Assembly: GCA_004194705.1 (NCBI GenBank)
Contig: SADC01000141.1
Location: 1 to 64,000 of the forward strand
DNA: 64,000 nucleotides
Direction: 5' to 3'
Source: Ditylenchus dipsaci
Taxonomy: Eukaryota; Nematoda; Chromadorea; Rhabditida; Anguinidae
Position numbers and translations under genes: made by a program. The notes beneath the pieces are model-generated. The model was not told the origin of the DNA, searched no databases, and worked only from the letters and a program-made list of their open reading frames with translations. Shown here one piece after another: positions 24,112 through 36,321 of this stretch (its first letter is position 1; each line of letters opens with the position of its first letter).

Positions 24112-24742
24112 TTAAAGGGGGGGGGCAAACTTTATATACGCATCGCCTTTTGTCGAAAGTTCTAGTCCCTCTGGGGTTGTTTTAATTTACTTTTTCAGTA
24201 AGTTTTTGACTATTAGGTCCAAAAATCATCGAGCAATTGATTGCAACCATTTTCAGCACTGCTTTGCTGTCATCAACTGCCTCAATTTTGCGATTTTTGG
24301 CAAATGACTACCAAATTAAAGGAAACTAGCCAAAATGATGCGTACAAGGAACTGAGATTTTTTGCGATTTCAATTTACATGATTTTATACAACCGTATGC
24401 TGAAAATGACGGCAAGAAGCATGGCTACATTTTGAGTGCAAGGTTGCAAATGAGTATGTAAATTGAAATTGGGGAAAACGTCAGTTCCAGGATGTTACCG
24501 AAAAGTACTGGTATAGTCCTATTGAGGATTTCACCGAATTGGATTTTTTATATTTTAGCCCTAACTTTATACCAACTTTTCCTCTGTATGATAGCTCAAA
24601 TGAAAGCCAGAAGCTTGGCCACATTTTGACACTAAACTTGTAAATAAAAGGAGAGAAAAAATAAGGTCTGCAGCCAGTGGTAGTCGAACCTGTGACCTAA
24701 GGCGATGTGTATATAAAGTTTCCATCCACCCCCCCCCCTTAA
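24112..24742. mobile_element. Inverted-repeat element with poly-G ends and tRNA-like segment
   Basis: Left end TTAAAGGGGGGGGGCAAAC then TTTATATACGCATCGCC; right end GGCGATGTGTATATAAAG then CCCCCCCCCCTTAA. On the minus strand near 24670-24705, AGGTTCGACTACC looks like a tRNA B box. The ORF-like stretch 24764-25114 to its right has no recognisable domain and I do not call it a gene. Confidence 0.65.
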
Positions 24743-25339
24743 GTTTCAGCTTTTTCTTGTATTTTGTTCCTTTTTTTGTCCTTGAGTTTAATCTCTAGCT
24801 CTGCGCTCAGTTATCTTCTTTTTTTGTTGTCATTTTCAGCTTATAGAAGAAAACTATTAAATTCTCTGTGCATTCGCTATCACTCAGATACAAGTTTGTG
24901 CGCAATAGAAAGCTCTGATCACACCCTGCATTTTGATATATTACACGGGCATGTGGTACATAAATTTAAGCAATACCATCCCTATTTTTTTTTATCATAT
25001 TCCAGTTGGTTATTAATAGGTGAAAGTAACCTATCTCAAATGCTGTTTTCCCCGTTCGAAGCAGTCCTCTTTCAGCCATCTCTTTCAGCAAATTGCACAA
25101 AAGAGAGATGCTAAAAAGATGCTAAATGTAAAATTTCTGTTTTTACTAAAAAAATTGTTGGTCCTATACTAGAGGAGGACAGATTTTTTGTCCCCCTGTT
25201 GACCAAGGTAAAAAACTGCCCTCTTTTAGTACAGAGCCAAAAAATTTGCAAGATGATTTTGTTGCGCTTTCATGGTTATCGTTACGTGTAAGCATTTTTT
25301 GTCATATTGACTTTATTACAAAAATTCATTACCAGATAA

Positions 25340-25345
25340 TTTATT
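25340..25345 (-). promoter_or_regulatory. Polyadenylation signal of spd-1-like gene
   Basis: AATAAA on the minus strand, 44 bases past the stop at 25389. Confidence 0.65.
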
Positions 25346-25388
25346 CAAATATATATTCACAATTTACTATTAGCAGCATTCCTAGCCA

Positions 25389-28300
25389 TCAGTATTTCCA
25401 GGCTTTTATAGCAGTCGGAGTACCACTAGCCACAGCAGGTACACCATTTATCTCCATATTCCTCAACCTTCTTTTGCTACTGCATAAGACTGGAGTCATT
25501 GGAGTTGAGGGGTTTGTGTTTGCAATTATTGTTCTCTTAATGTGTTGGCCTGGAGTCATAGAACTAGGTAGCAAAAACTTGGGGGACGATGTTTTTGGGC
25601 CATTCTAAATCAATATTTACTTCGTTTTTCAATTATGACCGAATCAAACACTTTAAAGATGTACCGTTGGAGTCTTTTTAATTGGGGATATTATGGAAAG
25701 TATGCTAGAACAGCTCATGCTTCTTTTGGCTTTCTTGTCTATTTTGCCATGCAACACTTTATTGTCTCTAATCTAGGCTTTCTGGTGGCTGACTTAGTGT
25801 GAGTGCTTGAGTAGTGGCCAATATTCTTCGGCTGGCTGGGGATTTAAATGGGGTGGTGATCTGCCCAGCAACACATTTGGCACTGCTCTCTAGCTTCTGA
25901 AATTGTAAAAAATGAGGGTTGGGTCATGGATATGTACCAAGCCAAATGGCTGATCAGAGAAAATTGACCATCTGAACATTCCAATTTTTAGATATTCGGT
26001 TACAATTTAGAGAAAGATTAATTAATGATCTTATCGTGATCTTATTTATTTTTATCCACAAAAAAGTGTTTAATTGTTTGGCTGTTTTTTGTTTTTTGGC
26101 ACTAGTGCCTTAAAGGGCATGCCCACGCTAATAAGAGGTGGTGCCCGGAATTCAAAATATTTTCCTAATCATTGAACTTCTGTAAGGATTTTTCAGCTTA
26201 GTTTCTAACAAAACAAGGCCTAGAATTGATTTTAGGTATAGTTTTGTTAGAAACCGAGTTGAAAAAACCGTACAAAAGCTCAATGATTAGAAAAATTTTT
26301 GAATTCCCGGGCACCACCTCTTATTAGCGTGGGCATGCCCTTTAAGGGCCAACTGCTATTTTGCTTGCTCCGTCTGTTAGTTTTTTTTTGGATTAGGTAA
26401 GAGTCAGCTCATGTTAGGACATGTTATTATCATTTTTTGTAGATTAGGAAACATATTTGAGTCTTACCTACCATACGCTGGTCCACCCTAAGTCTAAGCG
26501 AAAACAATAGCACGGGCCAAGGCAAAGTAGGAGAGGTACTGGTGCAGATTTTATTTTGAATTTTGGCATTTCATTTCAAGCTTTGATTTCTGCTCGAAAA
26601 AAGTGCGAAAATGCTGTTACCAATGAAAAACAGTTTTTCAGTCTGTATAATCGAAAAATATTTATGTTATTTTGGTTGTTTATAAATTATGTTTCAAACA
26701 AATTGGTAGAAATTTTTCTAAAAAATAATTTTTTTTATCATAAACACTTTGATAACATTTAGCAAACAATTAGTGCCTACCTTGAGCCTCAGCTGCTTGT
26801 GGTCTTCATGTTGCTTGATCAGATATTGGACGTATTCCTCTGGCAAAATGCCTTCCTCCACCAACAAATCTTCCACTGCATTGTCTTCCTCCTCCAAATA
26901 CATATGTACTGCATGGTTTAGTTCTTTGAGAGCTTGAGGCACAGCCACAGCTATTTGTTTTTGGCGCTAAACACTGAAATATTAGACTAGTTCCTCAACA
27001 ATGGAGTTTACTTTTAAGAACACATTTAGTTGGCCACCTCTGTTATTATAGAAATTAGGACAAGAAGCCTGGTGTTCCAACTCTAACTTCTCTTCCATAA
27101 TAGCAACCATCTGGACAGGTGGTCGAACACTGGCTGGCCCTTTTGGTATCTTTTTTGCAGACGGTCCACTTCGGCAGATAGTTTTTCTATGTCTTCTAGG
27201 GATTGATTTTCTGCAATAACATTTTAAGCAAGTGACTAAATTTACAATTAGTGATTGAAGCTAATTAAATGCGTAGGTACTAAGTTAATAAGAAACGATC
27301 ACTATGAATCCAAAGTTAGATACCAGAATTTAAAAAACAATCTCTGTAATTGAGATATTACTAAAATTTATAAAGGCAACTACCGTATTGCCTCTAATAA
27401 GAGCCCGTGGGCTACTATTTTTCAACCCTCCTCCTAGGGTGGTCTACTATTAGAGGAAATACGGTATCCTTCTTTTTTTTAATACTGACGATTGATTCGT
27501 ACCTGAAGGATTTCTTTTGTGCACTAAAATGTCGAAAAGGGATTCGAATCCTATTCGAACAAAAAAATACTATTTTTGATAAGTGAAGCTATGTGATAAC
27601 ACTAACAAATTATTTTTTAAAATTTTAAAAAGAAACAGCTATACAGTCGACTCTCGATTTAAGGACACCCCAAAAGTTCGTTCCCAGCTGGGTCCGACAC
27701 TTTTTTTAGCTCGATTTTCGAAGCTTTTTTAAAATTCTGTTTTGACAGTCTGGTCGTAAATATCGCAAGGAGGCCGATTTCGCCGATCGTTTTTCAAAAT
27801 CCAAAAACTTTTTCTTCTAAAAAGCAAACCCTCGATTTAAGGACAGGCAGATTTAAGGACAGGCCTGTCCTTAAATCGAGGTTTTGCTTTTTTAGAAGAA
27901 ACAGTTTCTGGATTTTGAAAACGATCGGCAAAATCGGCCTCCTTGCAATATTTACGACCAGACTGTCAAAACAGAATTTTAAAAAAGCTTCGAAAATCGA
28001 GCTAAAAAAGTGTCGGACCCAGCTGGGGAACGAACTTTTGGGGTGTCTTAAATCGAGAGTCGACTGTAATTGTTGCCAAATTTATGATTTTCAAAACATT
28101 TTTCTTGGGCAAAGCTATTGTTGCCCTATTAAAGAATCGGATCCATTTTCGCCTTGGTCCTCCTGTTGATTTCTTGTGTGTTTTTAGGCTTAGACAAGGC
28201 CAGCGTAGGCCAGCGTATGTTTGACGGTCTCAAACATGCTTCTCTTATACCGAAGAACATTTTTGAGAGAGTCCTAACATACGCTGGCCTACCCTTGCCT

Positions 28301-31196
28301 GAGCTTAAAGCCTAAAAAACACACAAAAATAAACAGGGGGAGCAAGGCAAAAAATGGGCCTGATTCTTTGATAGGGCCGTTGATAAAATAAGTTATTTTT
28401 CACTTTTATCTTGCCTACTCAACAACTGTAAATAGTTTTTACTAAACAACTGAAAACGCTAACTAACCAATATCAAAGTTGTCAGGGTATACTTTGCTGT
28501 ATTGGTCGGAACACACACATTTAGTGCTTAACTCTTTCAGTTGTATCATTAATTCAGCGTACTGAAAAGAGATCTGATCCAGCCAGCTATTGTATTCAGT
28601 TTCTAGCTATAAAATAAATGATTAAAGTGTTGCACAAACAAGTAAATAAACTAGCTTAAACAAACTAACATATTGGTGTAGGTCTTCCAACGCTTGTAGG
28701 ACCACGTCCGATACGATGGAAAAAGGGACAGTAAAATCAGTATTTAGCAAGTTTTCCTGTTCAGCTGTGCATGTCACAGACTTGCGCACAGGTGTGTACA
28801 TTCTGCAAATGAAACATAATTTAAGTACGGGACTTTAAAACACATACAGCACACCAAAATGTTTAAAAAGGGAAGACAATTAAAAATGTCCGAAAAAGGC
28901 ACAAAATGCCAGACTTCATTTTTTTAAATTATTTAGTTATAATTTTCATAAAGTTATAATTTTTCTTTAATTTTTTAGCATCTTATAGCCCTGAAAGCCA
29001 GCTTTCTAACGAGCTACCGAACTCTACTAAATATAGAGATTTAGGGATCTCAATAAAAGTCACTGTTATTCTCTTCAGACCCCAAGTCTCAATATTCTTT
29101 AAATAACTCAGTGAAGTTTGATAGCTCTTTAGAAATCTAAGATTCAGGGCTGTAAAATGCAAAAAAAATAATTAAAGTTAAAAACTTTTAATTTTTTGAT
29201 AAAACTAAGAAAACCCTGCACTTTTAAATTTGTTAAATCCTACTTGCGACACATGGATTGCAAGTGGACTGCTGTTTTCAGCCTATGGTTGACCTGTTTG
29301 CACATTTCTTTACGCCTGTTTTCTAGCTCCTTCAACTCATTTTTTGGCAATATCTGAAGCAATTAAAGTTGGCAATAATTAATTTAAATGAATAACGCTA
29401 CATTAAAAAAAGTACATTAAGACTGATGTCCTTGTGGACAGGAGGGTCAATGTCCAACCGGAAACACAACTCCCTGACCATTTCATATTCTTGTACTTGA
29501 CTGGCTACTACTTCATCTCTTCGTTTGCTCAACATGCTCAGCTCTTTGTCCAATGCTTTGAGCTGCAATAATAGTGTGCTTAGTTAACGTACGAGCAGTT
29601 GTAATTTGAGCCTTCATTGTCTTAAAAACTGCAGAAGTTCTAACTTAGACGTTTTAATAAACTGAATACAGTCAACCTTCAAGGACCTAGCTTTAAGTGC
29701 CCGTTTATAAAGAGAAATTTATTGCTCGTAGAGTGTTTTAGACCGAGTCTCAAGGTCCCATTTTATAGAGAGTAAATTTCATAGAGTGGCATGTTTATGG
29801 AAAGTTGATTGTAGTCAAACAACCAAACTGATAGATCCAGGTGCATATCTCTCTTCATTGAATTTGGGCATTTGAAACATTGAGCGTAGGTCAGCCACAG
29901 CTAATCGATGAGCCTCAATGTCTGAAGCCACTCCACTGGCCATATCTTCCTCTGCTTGTACCTAAATCTACAGTTATAGTTAACATGCTTGACTTGTTCA
30001 CTAACTATATCATCTAGCAAGGTGTAGAAGTGGATGTAGGCTGTTTGTGTTCTGCAATCCCTGGTCTTCTGGTCCATACCCACCCCATCCCAGATCTGTC
30101 TAAGCCTGTCCATGCTGCTGTGGATACGCATGATCAACTGGGCTACAGAGTCATCTACTGACATTCTATAAGTTTAAAAATTCTTATCTTGATAATGCCC
30201 TCTCCTCGTTATTAAAACAGATTATTTAATTAAGACGAAAGACAGAGGCAGGTACCCTACCGCTTCAGATACACGTTTACCTGGTTCTTCTCGAAAAACT
30301 AATCGGGCATTATAGCTGAATTAAAAAAAAAATCGGTTTGAGCCAAATTACTCGCCCACCCTAATTGAAAGTTTAGTTTGAATGTGTCGAATGCGTTAAG
30401 TGCGGAATCCCTATCGACATAATTTGCTGTTTTTTAATACAGTCAACTCCCGATTTAGTGTACATCCTAAGGACCGGCTCCAGGTGTACACTAAATCAAG
30501 AGTTCATTCTAGTCATTTTAATTAAGCGCCGGCCAAAATGATTCAATCCAGGTGCACACTAAACCGAGGTGTACACTAAATCCGGTGTACACTAAATCGG
30601 GAGTTGACTGTAGGCAATACTTAAATCTACAACCCAAATACTGAATTCTAGTACCGATATTTAATTTGCGTAGAATTTTTTTCTCAACTAAAATTTTTTA
30701 TTCACACACGAAGGTGTAGCCCAGAATCTCAGCTTCCTAACATGGTCTAAAACTGCTGTAAATTATTTTGGTCTTTAGATCGGGTAATTTTTCGACCAAG
30801 CTGCTGAATTCAAACCCCTTAATCTCTAAGATTTTTAAATCATTTATTGAAGAAAGATATCTTTTTTCCGGCTAAGATTACAGCTAAGATTCAGAGCTAC
30901 ACAATAGCTAAAATTAAAATAAAAATTACGTATGAATTGTGGAAAAAAGAGAAAAGTTCAAAAAAGGAAAGTTGTGGTACTAGGATTGAGTAGTTTAGCA
31001 CAAGTACCACCTAAAGTATGACCCATTTTTCAAAATTTTAATTATTTGCATTAACTGTGAAATTAGTGAACCTTCTTTTTTTATGGTTACTCATCCTTGG
31101 AGTAGTAGTTGAGTAGGAATTAGTGGTGGTTGTAGTCATAGTGGATGAGATACCAGAAGATATTCTAGTGGTTGAAGGGGTTCTAGATTTCTTCAT
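25389..31196 (-). CDS. spd-1: PRC1/Ase1/MAP65 microtubule-bundling protein (SPD-1-like)
   Basis: PRC1-family proteins cross-link antiparallel microtubules in the spindle midzone for cytokinesis. Exons: 31196-31072 (probable), 30165-30006, 29961-29824, 29562-29416, 29353-29244, 28802-28670, 28606-28468, 27210-27012, 26966-26781, 25604-25389. From MSVDDSVAQL (ATG 30164) the core is about 475 aa; the upstream exon adds 42 Ser/Thr/Arg-rich residues in matching phase. N-terminal LRQIWDGVGM matches the family's L-xIWxxIG motif. Long charged coiled-coil exons follow, and YNNRGGQ equals the conserved NRGG motif of the spectrin-like microtubule-binding domain. The C-terminal exon is basic and rich in TP sites (SMTPGQ, STPMTPV), a likely Cdk-regulated tail. 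The exon 27210-27012 needs one missing base near 27105-27112 to read from HLSRW into VAIMEEKLELE. Confidence 0.92.
26110..26345. mobile_element. GGGCATGCCC MITE, copy 2 (intact, in spd-1 intron)
   Basis: TTAAAGGGCATGCCCACG at left and CGTGGGCATGCCCTTTAA at right; 236 bp. The arms pair over their whole length, with a short loop in GGCCTAGAATTGATTTTAGG. The TTAA at both ends suggests piggyBac-type target duplication. This is the best reference copy in the window. Confidence 0.9.
27381..27466. mobile_element. TACCGTATTT-family MITE, short copy
   Basis: TACCGTATTGCCTCTAATA and the inverse TATTAGAGGAAATACGGTA enclose a 50-bp hairpin with GGGTGG/CCACCC-like words. It lies in a spd-1-like intron. 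Confidence 0.75.
27642..28068. mobile_element. TACAGTC-family MITE (spd-1 intron)
   Basis: TACAGTCGACTCTCGATTTA and its inverse at 28049-28068. The arms of about 210 bp are near-identical. The centre repeats CGATTTAAGGACAGGC several times in both senses. Confidence 0.9.
28120..28380. mobile_element. Palindrome carrying CATACGCTGGCC motif
   Basis: TTGCCCTATTAAAGAATC is inverted as GATTCTTTGATAGGGC. Inside, AGGCCAGCGTATG pairs with CATACGCTGGCCT. The motif recurs near 11810, 26470 and 61000, marking a dispersed family. Confidence 0.65.
30438..30612. mobile_element. TACAGTC-family MITE (spd-1 first intron)
   Basis: TACAGTCAACTCCCGATTTA and its inverse. The sub-terminal word is CGATTTAGTGTACA, repeated in tandem (GGTGTACACTAAATC three times). 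It lies in the intron between the two 5' exons. A smaller degraded relative sits at about 29666-29814 in the next intron. Confidence 0.8.
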
Positions 31197-33156
31197 CACT
31201 AGTCATTAACTAACAAATAATCTGTTAGTAGGATTATAAGTAGTACAAAGGTGGACTCAATAAAGTGGTTTAGTTATTGATAACCAGCCAGGATTATTGT
31301 ACTGGGCAGATGTCGATCAAAGTTGGCTGGTCAAGTTATCTATATTTGCAAGTGAACAGTAGTTGTTATTGTGCAAGCAAATGCTCACTTTCAAATCCCA
31401 CATTCCCCGCCAAAGTTGCACATTAGATGTGTGGGATAGACTACTATTCCCTTGCATATTCAACACTTTCCCTTTAAGCCAGAGCTCGCTTATTGATTGA
31501 CTATATGAAATAGCAAACTATTAAAGATTGACAAATCTGATCGAAAACAGTTAACAGCCAAGAATAATTGCGATTTTGTTTTTCGAAGAAATTACAAGTC
31601 TCTATTTTTATCACATACAGTCAAACCTCTCTTTGACCTTGCTTAGACGTTCGATGGTGAGAGATTTTATTCATGAGAGGGTTTATTACAGGTTACGTAA
31701 ATGTACTTTTTAAAAAGATTTGTAGTTTTTTCACGACCCCAAAAAATTTATAACCGAATTTTTCTGTTTCTGGCCAAATGTAATACATTCCAAAATTTTG
31801 AGTTACGTACCCTGGTTCATTATCAAAAAAAAATATGAAAAAACTTAACCGATTATGGCTAGGGATTAGCTAATGAAAGCTTTTTGTAATTGTAGAGTGC
31901 TACTCTATGCGAATAAGTTTGAATTTTTGTATGTTGGATGTATATTTTTCCTCAAAAAAGTTTTAGTGGATTACCAAAGAAAATTTCTCGCATATTTTGC
32001 ATACAAAAATGATAAAAAGGCCTGTTCAATCAAGAAAACTGATAAAACCCTTGAAACACTACCATTAGTTTTTCAAATATAAATTCTTTTAGTGAGAAAA
32101 AGAGATTTTTGAATTGTTTTTAAGCAAGTTTCTAAAACTACCATAATTCTAAGACTTGAACTATATCTCGACATTATTATGAGCTTTTGGTATAAAAAGG
32201 CCATTTCCAAAAAGTGTTCTGGTTTTAAATAAAAAATAAACTTCTTTGAATAACTCAATGTAAGTAAGTATTAAAAATATGGTACGATAAATAATCAGGT
32301 TTTTCGATTAAAATTTTTTTTCTAAAAAGCTTTTTTTTAGCCAAAAATTATACAGGTTGTAACAAATTTTCCTAGCCCTTTAAACCGCTATATCTTTTTT
32401 CCTAAACGGTTGTTCGAAAATCTCTTTTTACAATTGACTCAGCACGCTCTTACAATTTTTTCGACATACAATGTGAAAAGCGCGATTTTGCTTGGTTCCC
32501 CTGTGGTTTTAGTTCTGGTCTGGGAATGGCCTCTCAATGGGTAAGTCCGAAACCACAGGGGGACCAAGCTAAAATCATGTTTTCCACATTATATGTCAAA
32601 AAAATTGTTAGAACGAGCTGAGTCGATCTGTGAAAACAGATGTTTAAAAAACGTCCTACGAAAAATGCTAAAGCGCTTTAAAAAGTGTTAGGAAAATTTT
32701 TACACTCCGTAGTAAAAGCCGTGTTTTGGTACGCAAAGCCTATTTTTGTAGATTAATTTAAAAAACCCTAGTTCTGAGCATTGCTTTTTTGTAATCTGTT
32801 GTATTATTTGCAAAACCACACATTCAAATGATCAGTCGTCAGTTTATTGGTTCCGTTTCAACAGTTCTCTGGTCTTCCCCTCTACTCATATATTAATTGA
32901 TTTACAATAAACATATAAAAAATTAAGCATAAGCGAGTGTTGAGGTGCCTTCACATGTCATTGCTGAGAAAGTGGATTGGATGGTGGTGGTGGTCAATCC
33001 AAAATTGGGTAGAAAAGCATTTCCGGTGTTGTGGAATTAGGTTGTCGTCGTCGTCCTGGATGTTATTGTTGTTGTCGTCGTTGAATTAGATGTTATGGTG
33101 GTTGTTAATAACTTTTAAGATGGCGATTCTTGTAAAGAAAACAGCCAATGAATAGC
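31197..33156. repeat. Intergenic region with one palindrome
   Basis: The stretch between the spd-1-like and collagen genes. A palindrome lies at about 32350-32712 (TTTTCCTAGCCCTTTAAA ... TTTAAAAAGTGTTAGGAAAA, inner TTGGTTCCCCTGTGGTTT). Near 32990-33110 there are GGTGG and TTGTCGTCG runs. I see nothing coding. Confidence 0.6.
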
Positions 33157-34313
33157 TTAATAGCCTGGAGGTCTGAAAATGAAAGCAAATTTAAGCAAAG
33201 GTCTCAAGTGAAAATCTATGTTGAAAACTTACGTTCGTGGAGGTGGACAATGTTCGCAGCTGCCGGGCTCTCCATTTGGTCCTTGAGGTCCGGGGGGTCC
33301 CTGAGGTCCGGGGGCTCCTTGAGGTCCTGGTGCTCCGTTGTCTCCAGCTGGACCGACTCCGCCACCAGTGTTGGTGCCGTCTTGGCCGGGAATACCCTTT
33401 TTGCCAGGAGCTCCTGGTGCTCCTGGGGCGCCTTGTGGTCCGGCTGGGCCGTTGACTTGGATAAGTCTTCCTGGAGCTCCAATGGGTCCGTGAGGTCCGG
33501 GGGCCCAACTGGTCCCTGAAGTCCGATGGGTCCTTGGAGACCAGCATCTCCTTTGTCTCCGTTCTTGCCATTCTCGCCAGCAGCTCCTTTGGGTCCGCGA
33601 GGTCCCTTTTGGCCAGATGCGCCTTGGTTTCCTGGTGGTCCAGGTGGGCAGATGACACATGGCTCGTGCTGCAAAACAGTAATAATTATATTGATAACTT
33701 TACAATAATGACTGTGGAAATTGTCATATATTATGCGAGAATTACTATAGTTATTTAAGTACAATTATTTAAGAACAGCCAATTTATTCTGGCCTTAAAT
33801 TTTTTGGAGATTATGGAGATTAAAACTTACAGGAATGGCGCTCTTGAGAACGTTTCCATCACGACCGTCATTGCCATCTTGTCCGTTGGAACCATCACTT
33901 CCTGGCTCTCCGGCATCACCGGTAGGTCCAGCTGGTCCTGGAGGACCCTGTTGGCAAGAGCAGCAAGATGGGGCAGTGTCGGGGTTGACAGCAGGGCCAT
34001 AGCCTCCAGCAGCTGGAGCTGGCTGAGGACTGTTGCCATACTGACGCTTGGCACGCACGGATGAGTGACCTTGTTGGTGTAGGATGGACATCTCAGTCCA
34101 CATGTCACGAGAGCGGGTTTTGCAGAACTCGGTCTCCTGGATCAAGTGGCTCTGGAATCCAGCCACATAGCTGTAGAGCATTGGCAAAGTCACAATGGAG
34201 ACAATCACTGCAGCTGTTGAGATGACTATGGCAAAGAAAGCCACACGCCGTAATTGGCGGTGCTCCTCTGTCTCTTCCTTGTATTCCACTATTATCGGCT
34301 GTTTGTGTTCCAT
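33157..34313 (-). CDS. Nematode cuticle collagen
   Basis: A structural protein of the extracellular cuticle, secreted by the hypodermis as a trimer. Exons: 34313-33831, 33668-33233, 33172-33157. Residues 24-50 are a hydrophobic membrane/signal segment within the nematode cuticle collagen N-terminal domain. RAKR at 87-90 is the subtilisin/furin processing site. A CCSC cluster (117-120) precedes Gly-X-Y blocks separated by CVICPPG and by the interruptions RLIQVN and TNTGGGV. The C-terminus [13 protein letters not shown] is typical of C. elegans-type cuticle collagens. The second exon is one base short: Gly-X-Y switches frame at the GGGGGCCC run (33499-33506), and adding one base restores an unbroken triplet repeat and the correct phase for the last exon. 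I infer a base-call gap, not a pseudogene. Confidence 0.96.
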
Positions 34314-34350
34314 CTTCGTGGGAGTCCTAGTCAGCAGACGCGGGACACTC

Positions 34351-34790
34351 CTGAAAACACAAAATTAGTGGCTTAAAATTGGATTGAGTGATGGTAAATT
34401 TGCTTGTAAATTTACCAGTAAATTAATGAATAATTCACCAGACACTACCTAATTTACCCAAAATCACTAAATTAGGAGAAATTTTACAGTTATCAACGTA
34501 CAGTTAGCTGAATCAGAATGACTATTCCTTGATAACTGTAAAATTTCTCGTACATGGTGCGAGAATTATACAGCTATCAACATACAGTTTACTGACTCAG
34601 GATGACAAATTTTTGACGATAGCTGTAGAGTTTTTCGTATATTATATTAGAAATGCGGCAGTCATCAAAACCCCTAATTAAACGGTCTTCGGTGAATTTC
34701 AAATTTGCCGGTAAATTTACCAATTTTCAGCTTACCGGTAAATTCAATAACCCTAATTAAATTAAGCTATAAGTAAGCTAAATTCCTACC
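34351..34790 (-). promoter_or_regulatory. Collagen 5' leader intron
   Basis: Donor CAAAG|GTAGGA at 34790/34789 and acceptor TTTTCAG at 34351, 37 bases before the ATG, define a 439-bp intron in the 5' untranslated region. The exon 5' of it (from about 34820) carries CAGTCGATCAGTCGG. Inside are inverted repeats of ACAGTTATCAACGTACAG type (34480-34640). The acceptor could alternatively receive a spliced leader. Confidence 0.65.
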
Positions 34791-34846
34791 TTTGGGTTGA
34801 AGAGGACCGACTGATCGACTGATACTTTCTTCTGGATATTTCCCCA

Positions 34847-34853
34847 TTTTATA
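34847..34853 (-). promoter_or_regulatory. TATA box of collagen gene
   Basis: TATAAAA on the minus strand in the context GTAGTATAAAATGGGG, about 25-30 bases upstream of the proposed leader exon. Strong TATA boxes are common in nematode cuticle collagen promoters. Confidence 0.7.
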
Positions 34854-34859
34854 CTACCG

Positions 34860-36240
34860 CTGACCACCTAATCCAGCAAACGAGTTGGTTAATTTGGAGC
34901 ATAATTAATTGCTCTTCTTTTTTTCTCGAGATAGCTGTGTGCACGCATAAAGACCACTTAGCTTGGAAATGATTGAGAGGGCGAAAACGAGTTTTTGGCT
35001 GTTGACAAGATAGATCCGTTTATCTGCTGTGTGTTTTATCTTTAGGTAGAGTTTTTTGCTAGCTTGGTGTCTTTTTATGTTCCTTTCCATTTTATCTTTG
35101 ACTAGTGGGTCATGCGTAGGGGCTTGGTTTATGCTGCTAGTCAGAGAATACTGGTTTGCAATTGATGGAATAGTCAATGATGAGTTTTTTGTGGAATCCA
35201 CTTCAAAGTGGTCATTTATAAGAAAAAGCTTTTTAGGTGAAAGCAATCAAAATTCATGCTTTTAAAATAGGAATATAACTTACTCAAATAGACTACAAGA
35301 CAGACATCCCATGTATAAATAAACAGGTCTTAAAGGACCATGCAGCTTGATAAGCACAGCAATTTACGAAATTTGAATTAGCGCGGAACCAACCTAATTT
35401 GTCCTATTTTTGTTTGCATTTAAAAGTTGCTCAAAAAAATTTTACCAGATTTCTACTTTAAAATCCAACGGACTCCCTCTGTAGCGGACTTTCTCTACAA
35501 CCAACACCTTACAAGAAAACGTTTAGCAGTGCCATGCGATATGGAAAAACCCTATTAACCATTCTATAGAGGTTCAAACATCGTTTATTTGACATAGAGA
35601 TCCGATTTGAGATGTAAATAACAGTTTCAGAGTTTGTTTGACATATGTACAGTATATATCGAAATTTAATCATCTTGGATGTGTCACTTGGTGGCTTATT
35701 GGTTAAGTTCACACCTTGAGTGTGATCTCAAGTTCCACCCCACCCAATATTTATTTTTTATGCTTTCAACTTGAATGATGATAGTGGCTTGCAAAATAGT
35801 GGAAAACACAATAAAAGATTACAAACAGCACGTTTGATAAAACCATCTTCTTCAAACGAACTTCTTCAACGAACCGGAGTCTATTTTAGAGTCTTCCAAA
35901 ACTGGCTAAAGAAGTTCCAAAATGCAGAATTGCGATTAAAATTTAAAAAACAATGTTGAAAAAATTTATTCACAACTGACTACTTCCTTGAATTTAGCTG
36001 CTTATTAACAAAATGTATTGTTCTCACTTTTAAAACAAAGGCATTTGCCAGTGACTGGATATAGATGTGAGTGCTGAGCAACCATCAGCACATAAAGGAA
36101 TAGTGGAGTAATGAGTTTGTTTACAAAAGACAAGCTATATCAACATCCCAAATGGTGTTACCACTCACTCACATCCGCAAAACAAAGCAAAAATTAAGGG
36201 GGAAAATAGCTATTGTTTTGACTCAAGATGAGCAAGCTGG
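34860..36240. other. Intergenic: divergent promoters of collagen and secreted gene
   Basis: No gene is seen. It holds a tRNA-like segment (35684-35752) and otherwise AT-rich unique-looking DNA that probably includes regulatory sequence for both divergent genes. Confidence 0.5.
35684..35752 (+). other. tRNA-like segment
   Basis: TGGCTTATTGGTTAAG resembles a D-arm/A box, and CAAGTTCCACCCCACCC about 30 bp on resembles a T-arm/B box, followed by a T-rich tail. It looks degenerate and is likely a SINE head rather than a working tRNA. Confidence 0.45.
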
Positions 36241-36241
36241 C

Positions 36242-36248
36242 TATAAAA
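36242..36248 (+). promoter_or_regulatory. TATA box of secreted-protein gene
   Basis: TATAAAA in GGCTATAAAAATAGG, 80 bases upstream of the ATG at 36322. Confidence 0.65.
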
Positions 36249-36321
36249 ATAGGTGTGCTTCCTCATTTATTAATCCAATTCTCTTTTATTTAAATCACTA
36301 AACTAAATATTTCTGCTTAAA

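Noticed and set aside
24764..25114. 116-residue plus-strand frame with hydrophobic start
   Set aside because: No recognisable domain, no convincing splice context and next to an inverted-repeat element; not enough to call a gene.
25246..25608. Plus-strand 120-residue hydrophobic frame resembling a membrane protein
   Set aside because: The opposite strand encodes the TP-rich, basic C-terminus of the PRC1-like protein with a correct acceptor, phase and polyadenylation signal. The hydrophobic frame is its antisense shadow.
33148..34064. Several plus-strand frames over the collagen gene
   Set aside because: Antisense of Gly-X-Y codons is open by composition; the minus strand has the diagnostic cuticle collagen ends.
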